A stretch of DNA of 64,000 bases from an uncultured Bacteroidota bacterium (GTDB taxonomy: Bacteria; Bacteroidota; Bacteroidia; NS11-12g; UBA9320). Location of the stretch: positions 248,001 through 312,000 of the forward strand of contig CAKZLB010000036.1 in assembly GCA_937124965.1 (NCBI GenBank), in the 5' to 3' direction. Below the pieces are notes generated by a model. It was not told the origin of the DNA. It saw only the letters and a list, made by a program, of their open reading frames with translations, and ran no database searches. This document shows, piece after piece, positions 44,351 through 53,899 of this stretch (positions within the stretch are counted from its first letter, which is position 1; each line of letters begins with the position of its first letter). Both the position numbers and the translations under genes were made by a program.

Positions 44351-44878
44351 TTACAAGCAATCCGACAAACCAAGCTTCTCACAAATCATCATTAATTGAC
44401 GTTGATAGTCCTCGTTTTCGGGCTGCAAAGATAATAATTTTTGATATCTTTCCTTAGCTTTCTCGAATTGTCCGCTTCGAATTGACATTTCACCCAATGT
44501 TTCAATGGTGGCAATATGGTTTGAGTCCTTTGCTAAGATTTCACGTAAAATAAAAATACCCTCCATTGGTGCTGGTGAGGTTTCAATTTTAAGTGTCCCA
44601 TATTTTAATTTTTGATCAAGAGTTAGCCAACCTTTTTCATTAGCAATGGCTGAATACTCCAAAACTTTGTCTAAATCCGCATCAGAAGGAGATGCGTGAC
44701 TCAAATGTTCTTGTAGATATGATGTCACCTCAGCTTCACCAAGGTTTTCAGTCGATTGTTTTTTTTCCTTTTCATCTGAAACAACCATGGTGTCTGTTTG
44801 ACGACCATTCATATAAAGGTATGTTCCTAAACCAATGCTTAAGACCAACGCAAGCAATAGTGCTTTGTTTATATTCAT
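44351..44878 (-). CDS. Membrane-anchored TPR protein
   Basis: 175 residues. One N-terminal helix (about 5-22) anchors the protein, a charged linker follows (KEKKQSTENLGEAEV), and the C-terminal half holds at least two tetratricopeptide-like helical pairs (GIFILREILAKDSNHIATIE, GQFEKAKERYQKLLSLQPEN). Proteins of this type often follow HU and precede rng in Bacteroidota. It has no enzymatic motif and probably acts as a scaffold. It starts 8 bases after the HU-family stop codon. Confidence 0.78.
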   Translation of the reverse strand: MNINKALLLALVLSIGLGTYLYMNGRQTDTMVVSDEKEKKQSTENLGEAEVTSYLQEHLSHASPSDADLDKVLEYSAIANEKGWLTLDQKLKYGTLKIETSPAPMEGIFILREILAKDSNHIATIETLGEMSIRSGQFEKAKERYQKLLSLQPENEDYQRQLMMICEKLGLSDCL

Positions 44879-44886
44879 TCTGTTGA

Positions 44887-45186
44887 TTAGAGTAACTTCG
44901 TTACCTCTTCACTTTTCTTCACCTTGTCGACAAACGTTTTAGCAGGCTTGAACTTCGGAATAAAGTGTTCAGGAATAGTGATTTGTGTGTTCTTACTGAT
45001 GTTTCTGGCAACTTTCTCAGCCCTCTTCTTTAACGTAAAGCTTCCGAATCCTCTAAAATAAACATTGTCTCCTTGAGCTAGAGATCCCTTTACTACCTTA
45101 AAAAAGGTCTCAACCGTTTCTTGAACATCATTTCTTTCAATACCTGTCCGCTCGGCTATTTCGTTAATTACTTCTGCTTTAGTCAT
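44887..45186 (-). CDS. HU/IHF-family DNA-binding protein
   Basis: 99 residues with the HU/IHF fold: MTKAEVINEIAERTGIERND at the start, VYFRGFGSFTLKKR in the body (the DNA-contacting beta arm begins after this), PEHFIPKFKPAKTF near the end. The arm holds KNTQITIPEHF, with the Pro that intercalates into DNA. It bends DNA as a dimer. It is the first gene of the HU-TPR-AURKAIP1-rng-rlmH group and is divergent from mutY across 106 bases. Confidence 0.93.
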   Translation of the reverse strand: MTKAEVINEIAERTGIERNDVQETVETFFKVVKGSLAQGDNVYFRGFGSFTLKKRAEKVARNISKNTQITIPEHFIPKFKPAKTFVDKVKKSEEVTKLL

Positions 45187-45292
45187 TTTATTTAGTGCGT
45201 TTTAAACAATCTTTGCCAGATAATTGTCTTGCAATTATAGATAATAATTTAATACGGTTGGCTAGTATTCAATCTTTTACATAAAAAATAAC

Positions 45293-46360
45293 ATGATTTT
45301 TTCCTTTTCAGAGACTATTCAAACGTGGTATAATCTACATAAACGGCAATTACCTTGGCGTGACACAAAAAATCCTTATAACATTTGGCTAAGCGAAATT
45401 ATTCTACAACAAACTCGTGTAAATCAGGGACTTCCGTATTATCGCAAGTTTTTCGAGGCGTTTCCAACAATTCAAGATTTTGCTAATGCAGAGGAAAATC
45501 ACATATTAAATCTTTGGCAGGGACTCGGTTATTATTCTCGGGGAAGAAATATGTTAAAATGCGCAAAAAAAATAGTTTCCGACTACGGTGGTGTTTTTCC
45601 GATAAGTAAAGAATCGTTGACCAAACTACCTGGAATTGGCGATTATACGGCTAGTGCAATTGCCTCCTTTGCATTTGACCAACCGAACGCCGTATTAGAT
45701 GGGAATGTCTACCGAGTTTTATCTCGCTACTTTGGCATAGATTCTCCGATTAACGTTTCTTCAAGTCAAAAACTGTTTAAATCGTTGGCTCAGGATCAAT
45801 TAGATTTGAAAAATCCAGCAAACTACAATCAAGCCATAATGGAGTTTGGAGCGCTTCAATGCACACCCTCAAATCCCGACTGTAAAAGCTGCCCATTAGC
45901 TGAAGGTTGTGTGGCATTGCGAGAAAATAAAGTTAACCAACTTCCAGTAAAAATCAAATCCAAACCTAAACGTATAAGGCATTTTAACTATTTTGTCTTT
46001 GTAAACAAATCAAAGGTTTTAATATCCCAGCGCAGTAAAAAAGGTATTTGGCAAGGTTTATATCAATTTCCGCTTATTGAAACAGAAAAGAGTTATTCAC
46101 GTGAAGAAATAAAACCATTGTTAAAAACCACTTATTGCCTCGATGAAACATCTGTAAATAAGCGCTTTACCTTTAAACATTTACTATCACATCAAACTAT
46201 TTATGCCGATTTTTGGATTGTTCCCGTTTCTGACTTCGGATTTAACTTAAATTCAGATATTTTTGAAGTAGAATTAAAAGCTCTCGGGGCTGACTATGCG
46301 ATGCCAGTTTTAATACACAAGTTTTTAGGTTCTGGGGTAATGGAAGAAATATGTCTATAA
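45293..46360 (+). CDS. mutY: A/G-specific adenine glycosylase MutY
   Basis: 355 residues. It removes adenine mispaired with 8-oxoguanine. Seen: PWRDTKNPYNIWLSEIILQQ, helix-hairpin-helix LPGIGDYTASAIASFAF, the catalytic Asp in VLDGNVYRVLSR, and the 4Fe-4S ligands C-x6-C-x2-C-x5-C in QCTPSNPDCKSCPLAEGC. A C-terminal NUDIX-like domain (from about residue 225) has QRSKKGIWQGLYQFP for 8-oxoguanine recognition. The gene overlaps ssb by 10 bases. Confidence 0.96.
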   Translation: MIFSFSETIQTWYNLHKRQLPWRDTKNPYNIWLSEIILQQTRVNQGLPYYRKFFEAFPTIQDFANAEENHILNLWQGLGYYSRGRNMLKCAKKIVSDYGGVFPISKESLTKLPGIGDYTASAIASFAFDQPNAVLDGNVYRVLSRYFGIDSPINVSSSQKLFKSLAQDQLDLKNPANYNQAIMEFGALQCTPSNPDCKSCPLAEGCVALRENKVNQLPVKIKSKPKRIRHFNYFVFVNKSKVLISQRSKKGIWQGLYQFPLIETEKSYSREEIKPLLKTTYCLDETSVNKRFTFKHLLSHQTIYADFWIVPVSDFGFNLNSDIFEVELKALGADYAMPVLIHKFLGSGVMEEICL

Positions 46361-46797
46361 ACAAAGTAATATTAATTGGAAATCTTGGATCTGATCCTGA
46401 GGTTAAATATTTGGATGGAAATAGAACCGTTGCAAACTTCTCATTAGCGACCAACGAGTCATATACAGACAAACAGGGCAACCGCATTACTCAAACGGAA
46501 TGGCACCGCATAGAAATGTGGGATTCGTTGGCAAAAGTTGCTGAAAAGTACCTTGTCAAAGGGAAACAAGTTTATATAGAAGGAAAGATCAAAACCGAAA
46601 AATGGACGGATCAAAATGGTGTAGATAAGTACACAACTAGGATTCGTGCAAACGTTTTACAAATGTTAGGGAGTAGAGAAGATAGTTCTTCGAACAATAC
46701 TACTAATGATACGAACCAATCTAACCAACAAACATCTTCTAAACCACCAGAAAAGAGTGTTCCAGCGGAAGACTCAGAAGATGATTTGCCATTTTAA
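46351..46797 (+). CDS. ssb: Single-stranded DNA-binding protein
   Basis: 148 residues: an OB-fold (residues 1-108) with INKVILIGNLGSDPEVKYLD and EWHRIEMWDSLAKVAEKYL, then a Ser/Asn/Gln-rich flexible linker and the acidic tip DSEDDLPF that recruits partner proteins. It coats single-stranded DNA in replication and repair. It overlaps mutY by 10 bases, and gldE follows after 10 bases; the mutY-ssb-gldE-gldD order is shared with Flavobacterium. Confidence 0.97.
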   Translation: MSINKVILIGNLGSDPEVKYLDGNRTVANFSLATNESYTDKQGNRITQTEWHRIEMWDSLAKVAEKYLVKGKQVYIEGKIKTEKWTDQNGVDKYTTRIRANVLQMLGSREDSSSNNTTNDTNQSNQQTSSKPPEKSVPAEDSEDDLPF

Positions 46798-46807
46798 TTT
46801 CTAAACT

Positions 46808-48175
46808 TTGGAAGGAGAACCTGAACAACAGATAGGCGCATTTCTTAACCTCTTAGAATTTTCATTCTCAGTAGGTGATTTGTCACAAACAATTGGTTTG
46901 TTGATTGTCGTTCTGCTACTCGTTTTTTTATCTGGATTAATTTCTGGTAGTGAAAATGCGTTTTTTAGCTTAGGCTTAGACGACCTCAACATTATTAAAG
47001 ATTCAAATACAACATCTTCGAATCTTGCCTTAAAACTGTTAGATATTCCAGATAGGTCGCGTGCAACGCAAAACCTATTGGCTACTATTCTAATCTTAAA
47101 TAATTTTATCAATATCTCTATAATCGTTTTGTCTACCTCGTTACTGAGTGATTTATGGGAGGTCTTAACTATTGCTAATTGGATAAAAGTGACCATAGAG
47201 ATTGGGTTGATAACATTTATACTGGTTTTATTTGGAGAGATAATTCCAAAAATTTATGCAACACAGAATAATTTAAGACTAGTATTCGTAACATCGCCAT
47301 TGCTATTTTATTCTCAAAAAGTATTGAAACCATTTGTTTGGATATTAACCCAAAGCACCACATTCATTGATAGGAGAATTGATCGAACACAAAAAACAGT
47401 TTCACTTGAAGAATTAAATCAAGCAATTGAAATTGCATCTGAAGACGACAATATTGAAGAAAAAAATATTCTCAAGGGATTAGTCAATTATGGAAACATT
47501 AGTGTTAAGCAAATAATGCGACCACGAATGGATGTTTCAGCAGTTGATGTCAACACTGCACAACAAGTTCTAATTAATCAAGTAAAAGATATGGGGTATT
47601 CCCGCGTTCCAGTCTTTGAAGATAACTTCGACAAAATAGTTGGTATATTATACATAAAGGATCTATTGCCTGTTCTGACAAATAAGAGTGATAAGAAATG
47701 GCAAACATTTATGCGTGACCCTTTCTTTGTTCCGGAGAATAAAAAAATAGATGACCTTTTGAACGAATTCCAAGAAAAACGAATTCACATGGCAATCGTG
47801 GTTGATGAATATGGAGGTTCTGAGGGTATTGTTACAATGGAAGATATTTTAGAAGAAATATTTGGCGACCTAGTTGACGAATTTGATGAAGATGAGTTAG
47901 TGTATTCTAAGCTGAATGACACTACATATATCTTTGAAGGCAAGGCGTTGTTAACTGACATGTGTAAAATCTTTGAACTAAATTCAGATTACTTTGAAGA
48001 AGCTAAAGGAGAAGCAGATACGTTAGGTGGCTTTTTAATGGAAATTCATCAGGAAATACCCACTCGAGGTGTAATACTAAATTACAATAATTTTGAGTTT
48101 AAAATCGAAAGTGCCGACAAGCGTCGGGTAAAACGCGTAAAAGTTAGTTACCATGAAGAGGAAGTTTCTGAATAA
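46808..48175 (+). CDS. gldE: Gliding-motility-associated protein GldE (CNNM/CorC family), TTG start
   Basis: 455 residues beginning with TTG at 46808; no ATG is available in frame before the first helix. Order: CNNM/DUF21 membrane domain (about 30-210) with SGLISGSENAFFSLG, a CBS pair (about 225-350) with IMRPRMDVSAV and YIKDLLPVL, then a CorC_HlyC domain with VVDEYGGSEGIVTMEDILEE. GldE overexpression suppresses gldB defects in F. johnsoniae; its own loss is not known to be essential. It overlaps gldD by 23 bases, so the two are coupled. Confidence 0.92.
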   Translation: MEGEPEQQIGAFLNLLEFSFSVGDLSQTIGLLIVVLLLVFLSGLISGSENAFFSLGLDDLNIIKDSNTTSSNLALKLLDIPDRSRATQNLLATILILNNFINISIIVLSTSLLSDLWEVLTIANWIKVTIEIGLITFILVLFGEIIPKIYATQNNLRLVFVTSPLLFYSQKVLKPFVWILTQSTTFIDRRIDRTQKTVSLEELNQAIEIASEDDNIEEKNILKGLVNYGNISVKQIMRPRMDVSAVDVNTAQQVLINQVKDMGYSRVPVFEDNFDKIVGILYIKDLLPVLTNKSDKKWQTFMRDPFFVPENKKIDDLLNEFQEKRIHMAIVVDEYGGSEGIVTMEDILEEIFGDLVDEFDEDELVYSKLNDTTYIFEGKALLTDMCKIFELNSDYFEEAKGEADTLGGFLMEIHQEIPTRGVILNYNNFEFKIESADKRRVKRVKVSYHEEEVSE

Positions 48176-48755
48176 TTATAACATCTCAATCGTCCTAGTT
48201 TTACTAGTTCTGGTGTTTGGATCTACAGGTTGTCAGGAGTACACTCCTAAACCACATGGTTACCCCAAAATTGAGTTTCCTGAAAGAAACTACGTCACCT
48301 TTGATGATGATTGTTCTTACACCTTCGAAGTTCCTTCGTACAGTACGGTTGAACGCGATACGCATTTTATGGCAGAACCGTGTTGGTATAATATTAAATT
48401 TCCTTCTTTTAACGCAACCGTTTACGTAAGCTATAAAACGTTTTCAACCATTGAACAATTGGATACTTTTTCGGAAGACGCATTTAGGCTCGCTGGTGAG
48501 CATCGCAAAATAGCTGATCAAATTGAGGAAACAGAAATTCACGTAGCTAAAACTAACAGTCACGGTTTAATTTTTGAACTTTTAGGGCCTTCTGCAACCC
48601 CATTTAATTTTTATATTTCAGACGAAAAGAAACACTTTGTTAGAGGCTCCTTTTATTTTGACAATCACACAAAAGTTGATTCAGTTGCACCTGTGTATGA
48701 ATTTCTTAAGAAAGACATGATTCATATGATTAATTCTATAGAATGGAAGAACTAA
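48153..48755 (+). CDS. gldD: Gliding motility lipoprotein GldD
   Basis: 200-residue lipoprotein with signal peptide ending FGSTGC (lipidated Cys 27 or so). The mature start CQEYTPKPHGYPKIEFPER matches the GldD family. It is required for gliding in F. johnsoniae and is thought to act with the T9SS. The 23-base overlap with gldE implies translational coupling. It is convergent with the LysM/M23 gene across 8 bases, with no clear terminator in between. Confidence 0.92.
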   Translation: MKRKFLNNYNISIVLVLLVLVFGSTGCQEYTPKPHGYPKIEFPERNYVTFDDDCSYTFEVPSYSTVERDTHFMAEPCWYNIKFPSFNATVYVSYKTFSTIEQLDTFSEDAFRLAGEHRKIADQIEETEIHVAKTNSHGLIFELLGPSATPFNFYISDEKKHFVRGSFYFDNHTKVDSVAPVYEFLKKDMIHMINSIEWKN

Positions 48756-48763
48756 AATTGGTC

Positions 48764-49669
48764 TTACCGGATTCGTAAAGACTTTCCAATTCGCAGCGTC
48801 GCATTTTTATTGATTCCGTTTAATCTACAAATACGATCTACAGTTGTGCCATATCGACGACTAATCTTCCATAAATTATCGCCAGATCGCACTCTGTAAT
48901 ATATTACCCCATTTGGGTTTGGAGCTCCAGAGGCAGATTTCGCAGTATATTTAAAGTCATCTATACACAAGTATACTGAGTCCATTTTTAACACATTGTC
49001 TGAAAACGAAATTATCTTGTTTGGATTAATCTGGCACCCTCGATACAAAACTTCAAAATGTAAATGACTGCCTGTTGAACGCCCGGTATTACCGCCAAGA
49101 CCAATGATTTGTCCTGCCGAAATTGTTTGATTTGGAACCACAAACCGATCGCTTAAGTGTCCATATAAGGTTTCTAATCCGTTATAATGACGTATTACAA
49201 TGTAGTTACCAAATCCACCATAGTTATACTTGGCAATTCGCACAACACCATCAAATGCTGCATATACTGGATCTCCAGTTTCAAGATCAATATCTACACC
49301 TTTGTGCATGCGATATCTTCGCCAACCGAAATCACTTGTGATCCTACCTTCGCATGGGTGGTGATAGTTGCAACTGGACTCTATTAGCGGCAGTGTTACT
49401 GCAATGGATGAGTCGCCTGGCTCTACTTTTGGTTGGTCTAAATTCAACGAATCCCAACTATAATCATATAAGTCTGAACACGGAATTAGGGCAGTATCAA
49501 AAGCCAAATAATCAACATAACGAATCATTTCAGTTGATTCATTAACAGAGTCGCTAGAATCTACAGATATACTATTTGGTTTTTCGACTTGTATATCCGC
49601 GTCAGCTAATTGCTGTGCGCTGACTCCAATAGAAGACCCCATCATCAGCAATATCCAAATTCTTTTCAT
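48764..49669 (-). CDS. LysM and M23-family peptidoglycan hydrolase
   Basis: 301 residues: signal peptide (1-18, ending VSAQQ), a linker, M23 endopeptidase domain (about 100-210) with SDFGWRRYRMHKGVDIDL, YGHLSDR and GSHLHFEV carrying the zinc ligands His, Asp and His, then a C-terminal LysM repeat (about 255-301) with YRVRSGDNLWKISRRYGTTV. It binds and probably cleaves peptide cross-links. It overlaps ribF by 4 bases, so it is coupled to that gene, a pairing with no obvious functional link. Confidence 0.92.
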   Translation of the reverse strand: MKRIWILLMMGSSIGVSAQQLADADIQVEKPNSISVDSSDSVNESTEMIRYVDYLAFDTALIPCSDLYDYSWDSLNLDQPKVEPGDSSIAVTLPLIESSCNYHHPCEGRITSDFGWRRYRMHKGVDIDLETGDPVYAAFDGVVRIAKYNYGGFGNYIVIRHYNGLETLYGHLSDRFVVPNQTISAGQIIGLGGNTGRSTGSHLHFEVLYRGCQINPNKIISFSDNVLKMDSVYLCIDDFKYTAKSASGAPNPNGVIYYRVRSGDNLWKISRRYGTTVDRICRLNGINKNATLRIGKSLRIR

Positions 49670-50604
49670 AAACTACTTTTCAAAAAAAATGCTCTAATCT
49701 CGTGCTCGTCAGTATTTAATTGCTCAACTAAATCTTGACGATTAACAAATTTACGCTCATCTCTCCAACGTTTAACGAACAAAATTTCTATTTCTTGTCC
49801 ATAAATATCATCACTAAAGTCAAATATGTGCGCTTCAATAGAAAGTTGTTTCAAGTTAAACGTAGGTCTGGTGCCAATATTAAGCATTGCATCGTAGCTC
49901 TTGTTTTTAATTTTAACCTGAACTGCGTAAACTCCTTTCTTAGGAATTAGTTTAAACGCATCTAGTTCGCCGATGTTAGCTGTCGGGTACCCAAGCGATG
50001 CTCCTAACTGGTTTCCTTTTATAACGTTTCCTTTAATGCTGAATTTTCGACCTAAAAAACTAGTTGCCTCTTCAATGTCTCCTGCTAGCAGTGACTTTCG
50101 AATTAATGATGAACTTACAATGCAGTCGTTAATGTCTTGTTCTGAAATTTGTTCAACATTATAATTAAACTCTGAGGCATGTTTTTGAATGTCTTCAAAT
50201 GACCCTTCACGATTTTTACCAAAACGGTGGTCATAGCCAATGATAATGGTTGATATTTTTAGTTTTTCAACAAGAATATCCCGGATAAATGTATACGCAG
50301 GAATACGGCTAAGTTTTTTATTAAAAGGAAGAATTACTAAATAATCTAGTCCAAAAGAGTCGAGCATTTCTGCCTTTTCATCTATTGACGTGATAAGTTT
50401 CAGGTCATTATCTTCAGGGTATAAAACCAATCTTGGGTGTGGGTAGAACGTAAGTAATACTGATTTTCCACCCATTTCCTTCGCATGTGATACAAGTCTT
50501 GTCAGTATTTTTTGATGTCCGAGATGGACACCATCAAAGGTTCCTTGCGTTAAAACAACGGGAACTTTTACTTTAAAATCGTCAAGATTGCGAATAATCT
50601 CCAT
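49666..50604 (-). CDS. ribF: Bifunctional riboflavin kinase/FAD synthetase RibF
   Basis: 312 residues, normal length. The N-terminal FMN adenylyltransferase domain has LTQGTFDGVHLGHQKIL and IGYDHRFGKNREGSFED; the C-terminal riboflavin kinase domain has GNQLGASLGYPTANIGE, KKGVYAVQV and LNIGTRPTF. It makes FMN and FAD, including the flavins used by the nqr operon in this window. It is encoded between truB (31 bases upstream) and the M23 gene. Confidence 0.96.
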   Translation of the reverse strand: MEIIRNLDDFKVKVPVVLTQGTFDGVHLGHQKILTRLVSHAKEMGGKSVLLTFYPHPRLVLYPEDNDLKLITSIDEKAEMLDSFGLDYLVILPFNKKLSRIPAYTFIRDILVEKLKISTIIIGYDHRFGKNREGSFEDIQKHASEFNYNVEQISEQDINDCIVSSSLIRKSLLAGDIEEATSFLGRKFSIKGNVIKGNQLGASLGYPTANIGELDAFKLIPKKGVYAVQVKIKNKSYDAMLNIGTRPTFNLKQLSIEAHIFDFSDDIYGQEIEILFVKRWRDERKFVNRQDLVEQLNTDEHEIRAFFLKSSL

Positions 50605-50635
50605 TCAGTCTTTTTTGAAAACGGGCGAATATACG

Positions 50636-51316
50636 TTAGCTCGGATTTAGAGCCTTAATCATTTCCTCAAAACGTTCAACTGTCATAGCATCATCAACAT
50701 GAAACTCTCCAATTCTTGTACGCCGAAGTTCAGTCATATACGCTCCGCAATCCAACAATTCTCCCAAATCTCGGGCAATACTTCTAATGTACGTGCCTTT
50801 GCCACAAACGATCCGAAAACGAATAATCGGTGCTTCATATTTAACTACTTCAAATTCAGAAATCTGAACTTGTTTTGGTTCAATTTTAACCTCTTTCCCT
50901 TCCCTAGCTAAACTATAGGCACGTTTTCCATTAACTTTAACTGCAGAAAAAATGGGTGGTCGTTGAGCAATTTCTCCAATAAAATTATCCCGTATTACCT
51001 TTTCAATCTTTTCTAAATCAATCTCATCAATTGGCTTAGGATTTTCTTCCTCAGTTTCCGAATCGAAAGAGGATGTAGTGACACCAAGTTTGAAGCAACC
51101 TGTATATTCTTTTTCTTGCCCTTGATAAGTATTAATTATTTTGGTGTGCTTACCTGTACAGATAATTAACAGCCCAGTGGCTAAAGGATCTAAAGTGCCG
51201 GCATGTCCAACTTTTTTAGCTTTTGTTAAAAACCGAATTTTCTTTACAACGTGAAATGAAGACCATGTCAATGGTTTGTCAATGCAAAGCGTTCTGCCTT
51301 CGTTAAAATCAATCAT
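50636..51316 (-). CDS. truB: tRNA pseudouridine(55) synthase TruB
   Basis: 226 residues, short because the C-terminal PUA domain is missing or reduced, as usual in Bacteroidota. It makes pseudouridine 55 in tRNA. Seen: DKPLTWSSFHVVKKIRFL, the catalytic Asp in GHAGTLDPLATGLL near residue 43, QRPPIFSAVKVNGKRAYSLA, and CGKGTYIRSIARDLGE. It begins a three-gene minus-strand unit with ribF and the M23 gene; upstream is a 192-base divergent gap. Confidence 0.95.
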   Translation of the reverse strand: MIDFNEGRTLCIDKPLTWSSFHVVKKIRFLTKAKKVGHAGTLDPLATGLLIICTGKHTKIINTYQGQEKEYTGCFKLGVTTSSFDSETEEENPKPIDEIDLEKIEKVIRDNFIGEIAQRPPIFSAVKVNGKRAYSLAREGKEVKIEPKQVQISEFEVVKYEAPIIRFRIVCGKGTYIRSIARDLGELLDCGAYMTELRRTRIGEFHVDDAMTVERFEEMIKALNPS

Positions 51317-51508
51317 AGATATTTGCGCAAATTAATGATTTGTGGTTTTAACACGACATTACTGGTAAAATATTGAAGATATCAGGTCGAATTATATTTC
51401 TAAAAGACAATTAAACGTTACGTTCAGAAACAATTTAAGTAACTCTCTGTTAGTTTAATCTGTTATTGAAGGATAAATTAAAGCCTTATTTTTGACCAGA
51501 ACAATAGT

Positions 51509-52513
51509 ATGGAGGATTTAACATCAGAAAGAAAAGCAAATCATATTGATTTAGCCTTTAAATCACAAGTTACAGATTTGGATACCCGGTTCTCTTATGA
51601 ACCACTGCTATCTGGTCATCCTCAAAAACCATCAAATTCCTTTGACTTTCTTGGCAAAATCATGCGCAACCCACTTTGGATTTCAAGCATGACTGGAGGT
51701 ACGTCAAAAGCTGGATTTATTAATCAAAATTTAGCCAAAGCAGCTGGAAAGTACGGACTAGGAATGGGACTAGGGTCGTGTCGCATCATACTGAACGATT
51801 CAGAATTTTTAAAAGACTTCCAACTGCGAAGTTTCATTGGCGATGACTATCCTTTTTACTGTAATTTAGGAATTGCCCAACTTGAGGAGTTAATTGAGGC
51901 CAATCAATTATCTTTAGTAGATGACTTAATCGATAAAACAGAGACCGATGGTTTAATCATTCATGTAAATCCCTTTCAAGAATGGCTGCAACCTGAAGGA
52001 GATCGATTTACGAAATCACCCTTGGACACGATTAAAACGGTTATCGATCAAATTAGCACGTCAATAATTATAAAAGAAGTTGGTCAAGGTTTTGGACCAG
52101 CTAGTTTACAAGCATTATTTGAACTACCAATTGATGCAATTGACTTCGGATCTCATGGTGGGACAAATTTCTCTGCTTTGGAGTTGTTTCGAGCTAGTGA
52201 ACAAAATCAAAATCATTTTGAAGGGTTGACAATGGTTGGACATTCAGCTTCTCAAATGGTTCATTTTTGTAATGACATCACTCAGAATCATCCCGAGTAT
52301 TTAAATAAAGAGATTATTATCTCTGGAGGAATTAAAGGTTTCTTGGATGGTTACTACCTCCGAGAAACACTCAGAAATCCATCAGTTTACGCACAAGCCT
52401 CTGCCCTACTCCGGCACGCGGAAAAAGGTTTTGACGCCTTAGATGAATACATAGAAAAAGAAATGGCAGGTTATCAACTTGCAACTAGTTACCTAACGGT
52501 GAACCCAATATGA
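51509..52513 (+). CDS. fni: Isopentenyl-diphosphate delta-isomerase, type 2 (FMN-dependent)
   Basis: 334 residues. Interconverts IPP and DMAPP. Type 2 features: SERKANHIDLAF at the N-terminus, LWISSMTGGTSKAG, LGSCR near residue 91, KEVGQGFGP near residue 190, IDFGSHGGTNFS near 211, and a glycine-rich SGGIKG segment for FMN phosphate. It overlaps the HMG-CoA reductase gene by 4 bases (ATGA). The pairing indicates that IPP comes from mevalonate in this organism. Confidence 0.93.
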   Translation: MEDLTSERKANHIDLAFKSQVTDLDTRFSYEPLLSGHPQKPSNSFDFLGKIMRNPLWISSMTGGTSKAGFINQNLAKAAGKYGLGMGLGSCRIILNDSEFLKDFQLRSFIGDDYPFYCNLGIAQLEELIEANQLSLVDDLIDKTETDGLIIHVNPFQEWLQPEGDRFTKSPLDTIKTVIDQISTSIIIKEVGQGFGPASLQALFELPIDAIDFGSHGGTNFSALELFRASEQNQNHFEGLTMVGHSASQMVHFCNDITQNHPEYLNKEIIISGGIKGFLDGYYLRETLRNPSVYAQASALLRHAEKGFDALDEYIEKEMAGYQLATSYLTVNPI

Positions 52514-53868
52514 ACAATGTAAAACCTATTAAAGGATTCAGCAAGCTTTCGAAAGAAGCAAAAACAGAATGGCTGATTTCAAATTATTTTGAGAATCCAG
52601 AAAAAGCCCTTTCAATTTTAAAAAGCTACTGGCACAACAATGAAGATATTCAAAAGCTTCATGATGAGTTTATTGAGAATACATTAACAAACTACTACAT
52701 GCCATTTGGTGTTGCACCAAACTTTTTGATAAATGGTAAAAATTACTGTCTACCAATGGCTATTGAAGAAAGTTCAGTAGTAGCTGCCATGGCAAAAGCA
52801 GGGTCATTTTGGTCAGAAAGAGGTGGATTTAAAGCTAAAGTGTTGTCAACTACCAAAGTAGGTCATGTTCATTTTGTTTGGAGAGGTGACGATGTTGTTC
52901 AATTGCATAAATATTTTAACCGAATTAAAAGTCTCTTAATTTCGGAAACAGACAGCATTACAGCGAACATGCGTGCTAGAGGTGGTGGAATACTAGATAT
53001 TGAGTTAATTGATAAGTCTAACTTAGAACCTAACTATTATCAGATCAAAGGAAGTTTTGACACACGAGATTCAATGGGTGCAAACTTCATAAATACCATA
53101 CTTGAAAAGTGGTCGGAAGTATTTGAAAATCATATTGGAGATGCTGAAGAAATTGATAAAGACTTTCGAAAAGTGGAAGTCATCATGTGCATCCTCAGCA
53201 ATTTCACCCCAGACTGTTTAGTTAGGGCTGAAGTAAGTTGTCCTGTAAGTGATCTAACTGAAGGTACCGATTTAGATGCTCAGAAGTTCGTTGACAACTT
53301 TGTTCGAGCTGTCCATGTGGCAGAAATCGAGCCCTATAGAGCCGTTACGCACAATAAAGGTATCATGAATGGTATAGACTCAATGATTATTGCGACTGGT
53401 AATGATTTTAGAGCAATAGAAGCGTGTGTTCATGCATATGCAGCACGAGACGGCCAATATAAAAGTTTAACCCATGTAGAAGTAAAGGATGGTATATTTA
53501 CATTTTACATTGAAATTCCATTATCGTTAGGTACTGTTGGAGGAATAACCTCTTTACATCCGATGGTAAAATTCTCAAATGAGTTGTTGGGTAAACCCAA
53601 TTCTCGGGAACTCATGGAAATTGTTGCAGTAGCTGGTTTGGCACAAAACTTTTCAGCACTTCGTTCACTTACTACCACAGGGATTCAGAAAGGTCATATG
53701 AAAATGCATTTACTGAATATTTTAAACCAGTTTGAAGCGAATACAGAAGAAAAAGCCCAGATTATAGCGAGTTTCAACAACCGTGTTCCTAGCTACCAAT
53801 TGGCATTAGAAGAATTTTGTAGACTAAGAGGTATTACCCCAGAAGCATATGCAAAAAGTAAAAGCTAA
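52510..53868 (+). CDS. Hydroxymethylglutaryl-CoA reductase, class II
   Basis: 452 residues. Makes mevalonate from HMG-CoA (the reverse reaction is known in class II enzymes). Seen: the catalytic Glu in PMAIEESSVVAAMAKAGSFW, the Asp-containing DTRDSMGANFINTI near residue 180, GIMNGIDSMIIATGNDFRA, and a C-terminal His in QKGHMKMHL. It is sometimes annotated degradative, but next to IPP isomerase a biosynthetic role is likelier. It overlaps the isomerase gene by 4 bases. The remaining mevalonate genes are not in the window. Confidence 0.92.
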   Translation: MNNVKPIKGFSKLSKEAKTEWLISNYFENPEKALSILKSYWHNNEDIQKLHDEFIENTLTNYYMPFGVAPNFLINGKNYCLPMAIEESSVVAAMAKAGSFWSERGGFKAKVLSTTKVGHVHFVWRGDDVVQLHKYFNRIKSLLISETDSITANMRARGGGILDIELIDKSNLEPNYYQIKGSFDTRDSMGANFINTILEKWSEVFENHIGDAEEIDKDFRKVEVIMCILSNFTPDCLVRAEVSCPVSDLTEGTDLDAQKFVDNFVRAVHVAEIEPYRAVTHNKGIMNGIDSMIIATGNDFRAIEACVHAYAARDGQYKSLTHVEVKDGIFTFYIEIPLSLGTVGGITSLHPMVKFSNELLGKPNSRELMEIVAVAGLAQNFSALRSLTTTGIQKGHMKMHLLNILNQFEANTEEKAQIIASFNNRVPSYQLALEEFCRLRGITPEAYAKSKS

Positions 53869-53899
53869 ACTGCTAGACTTCTAGTTTAATAAGTAAAGT

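Noticed and set aside
53864-53890. CTAG-ACTT-CTAG hairpin with flanking TAAA/TTTA after the HMG-CoA reductase gene
   Set aside because: Short AT-rich stem with a bulge and no T-run; not convincing as a terminator.
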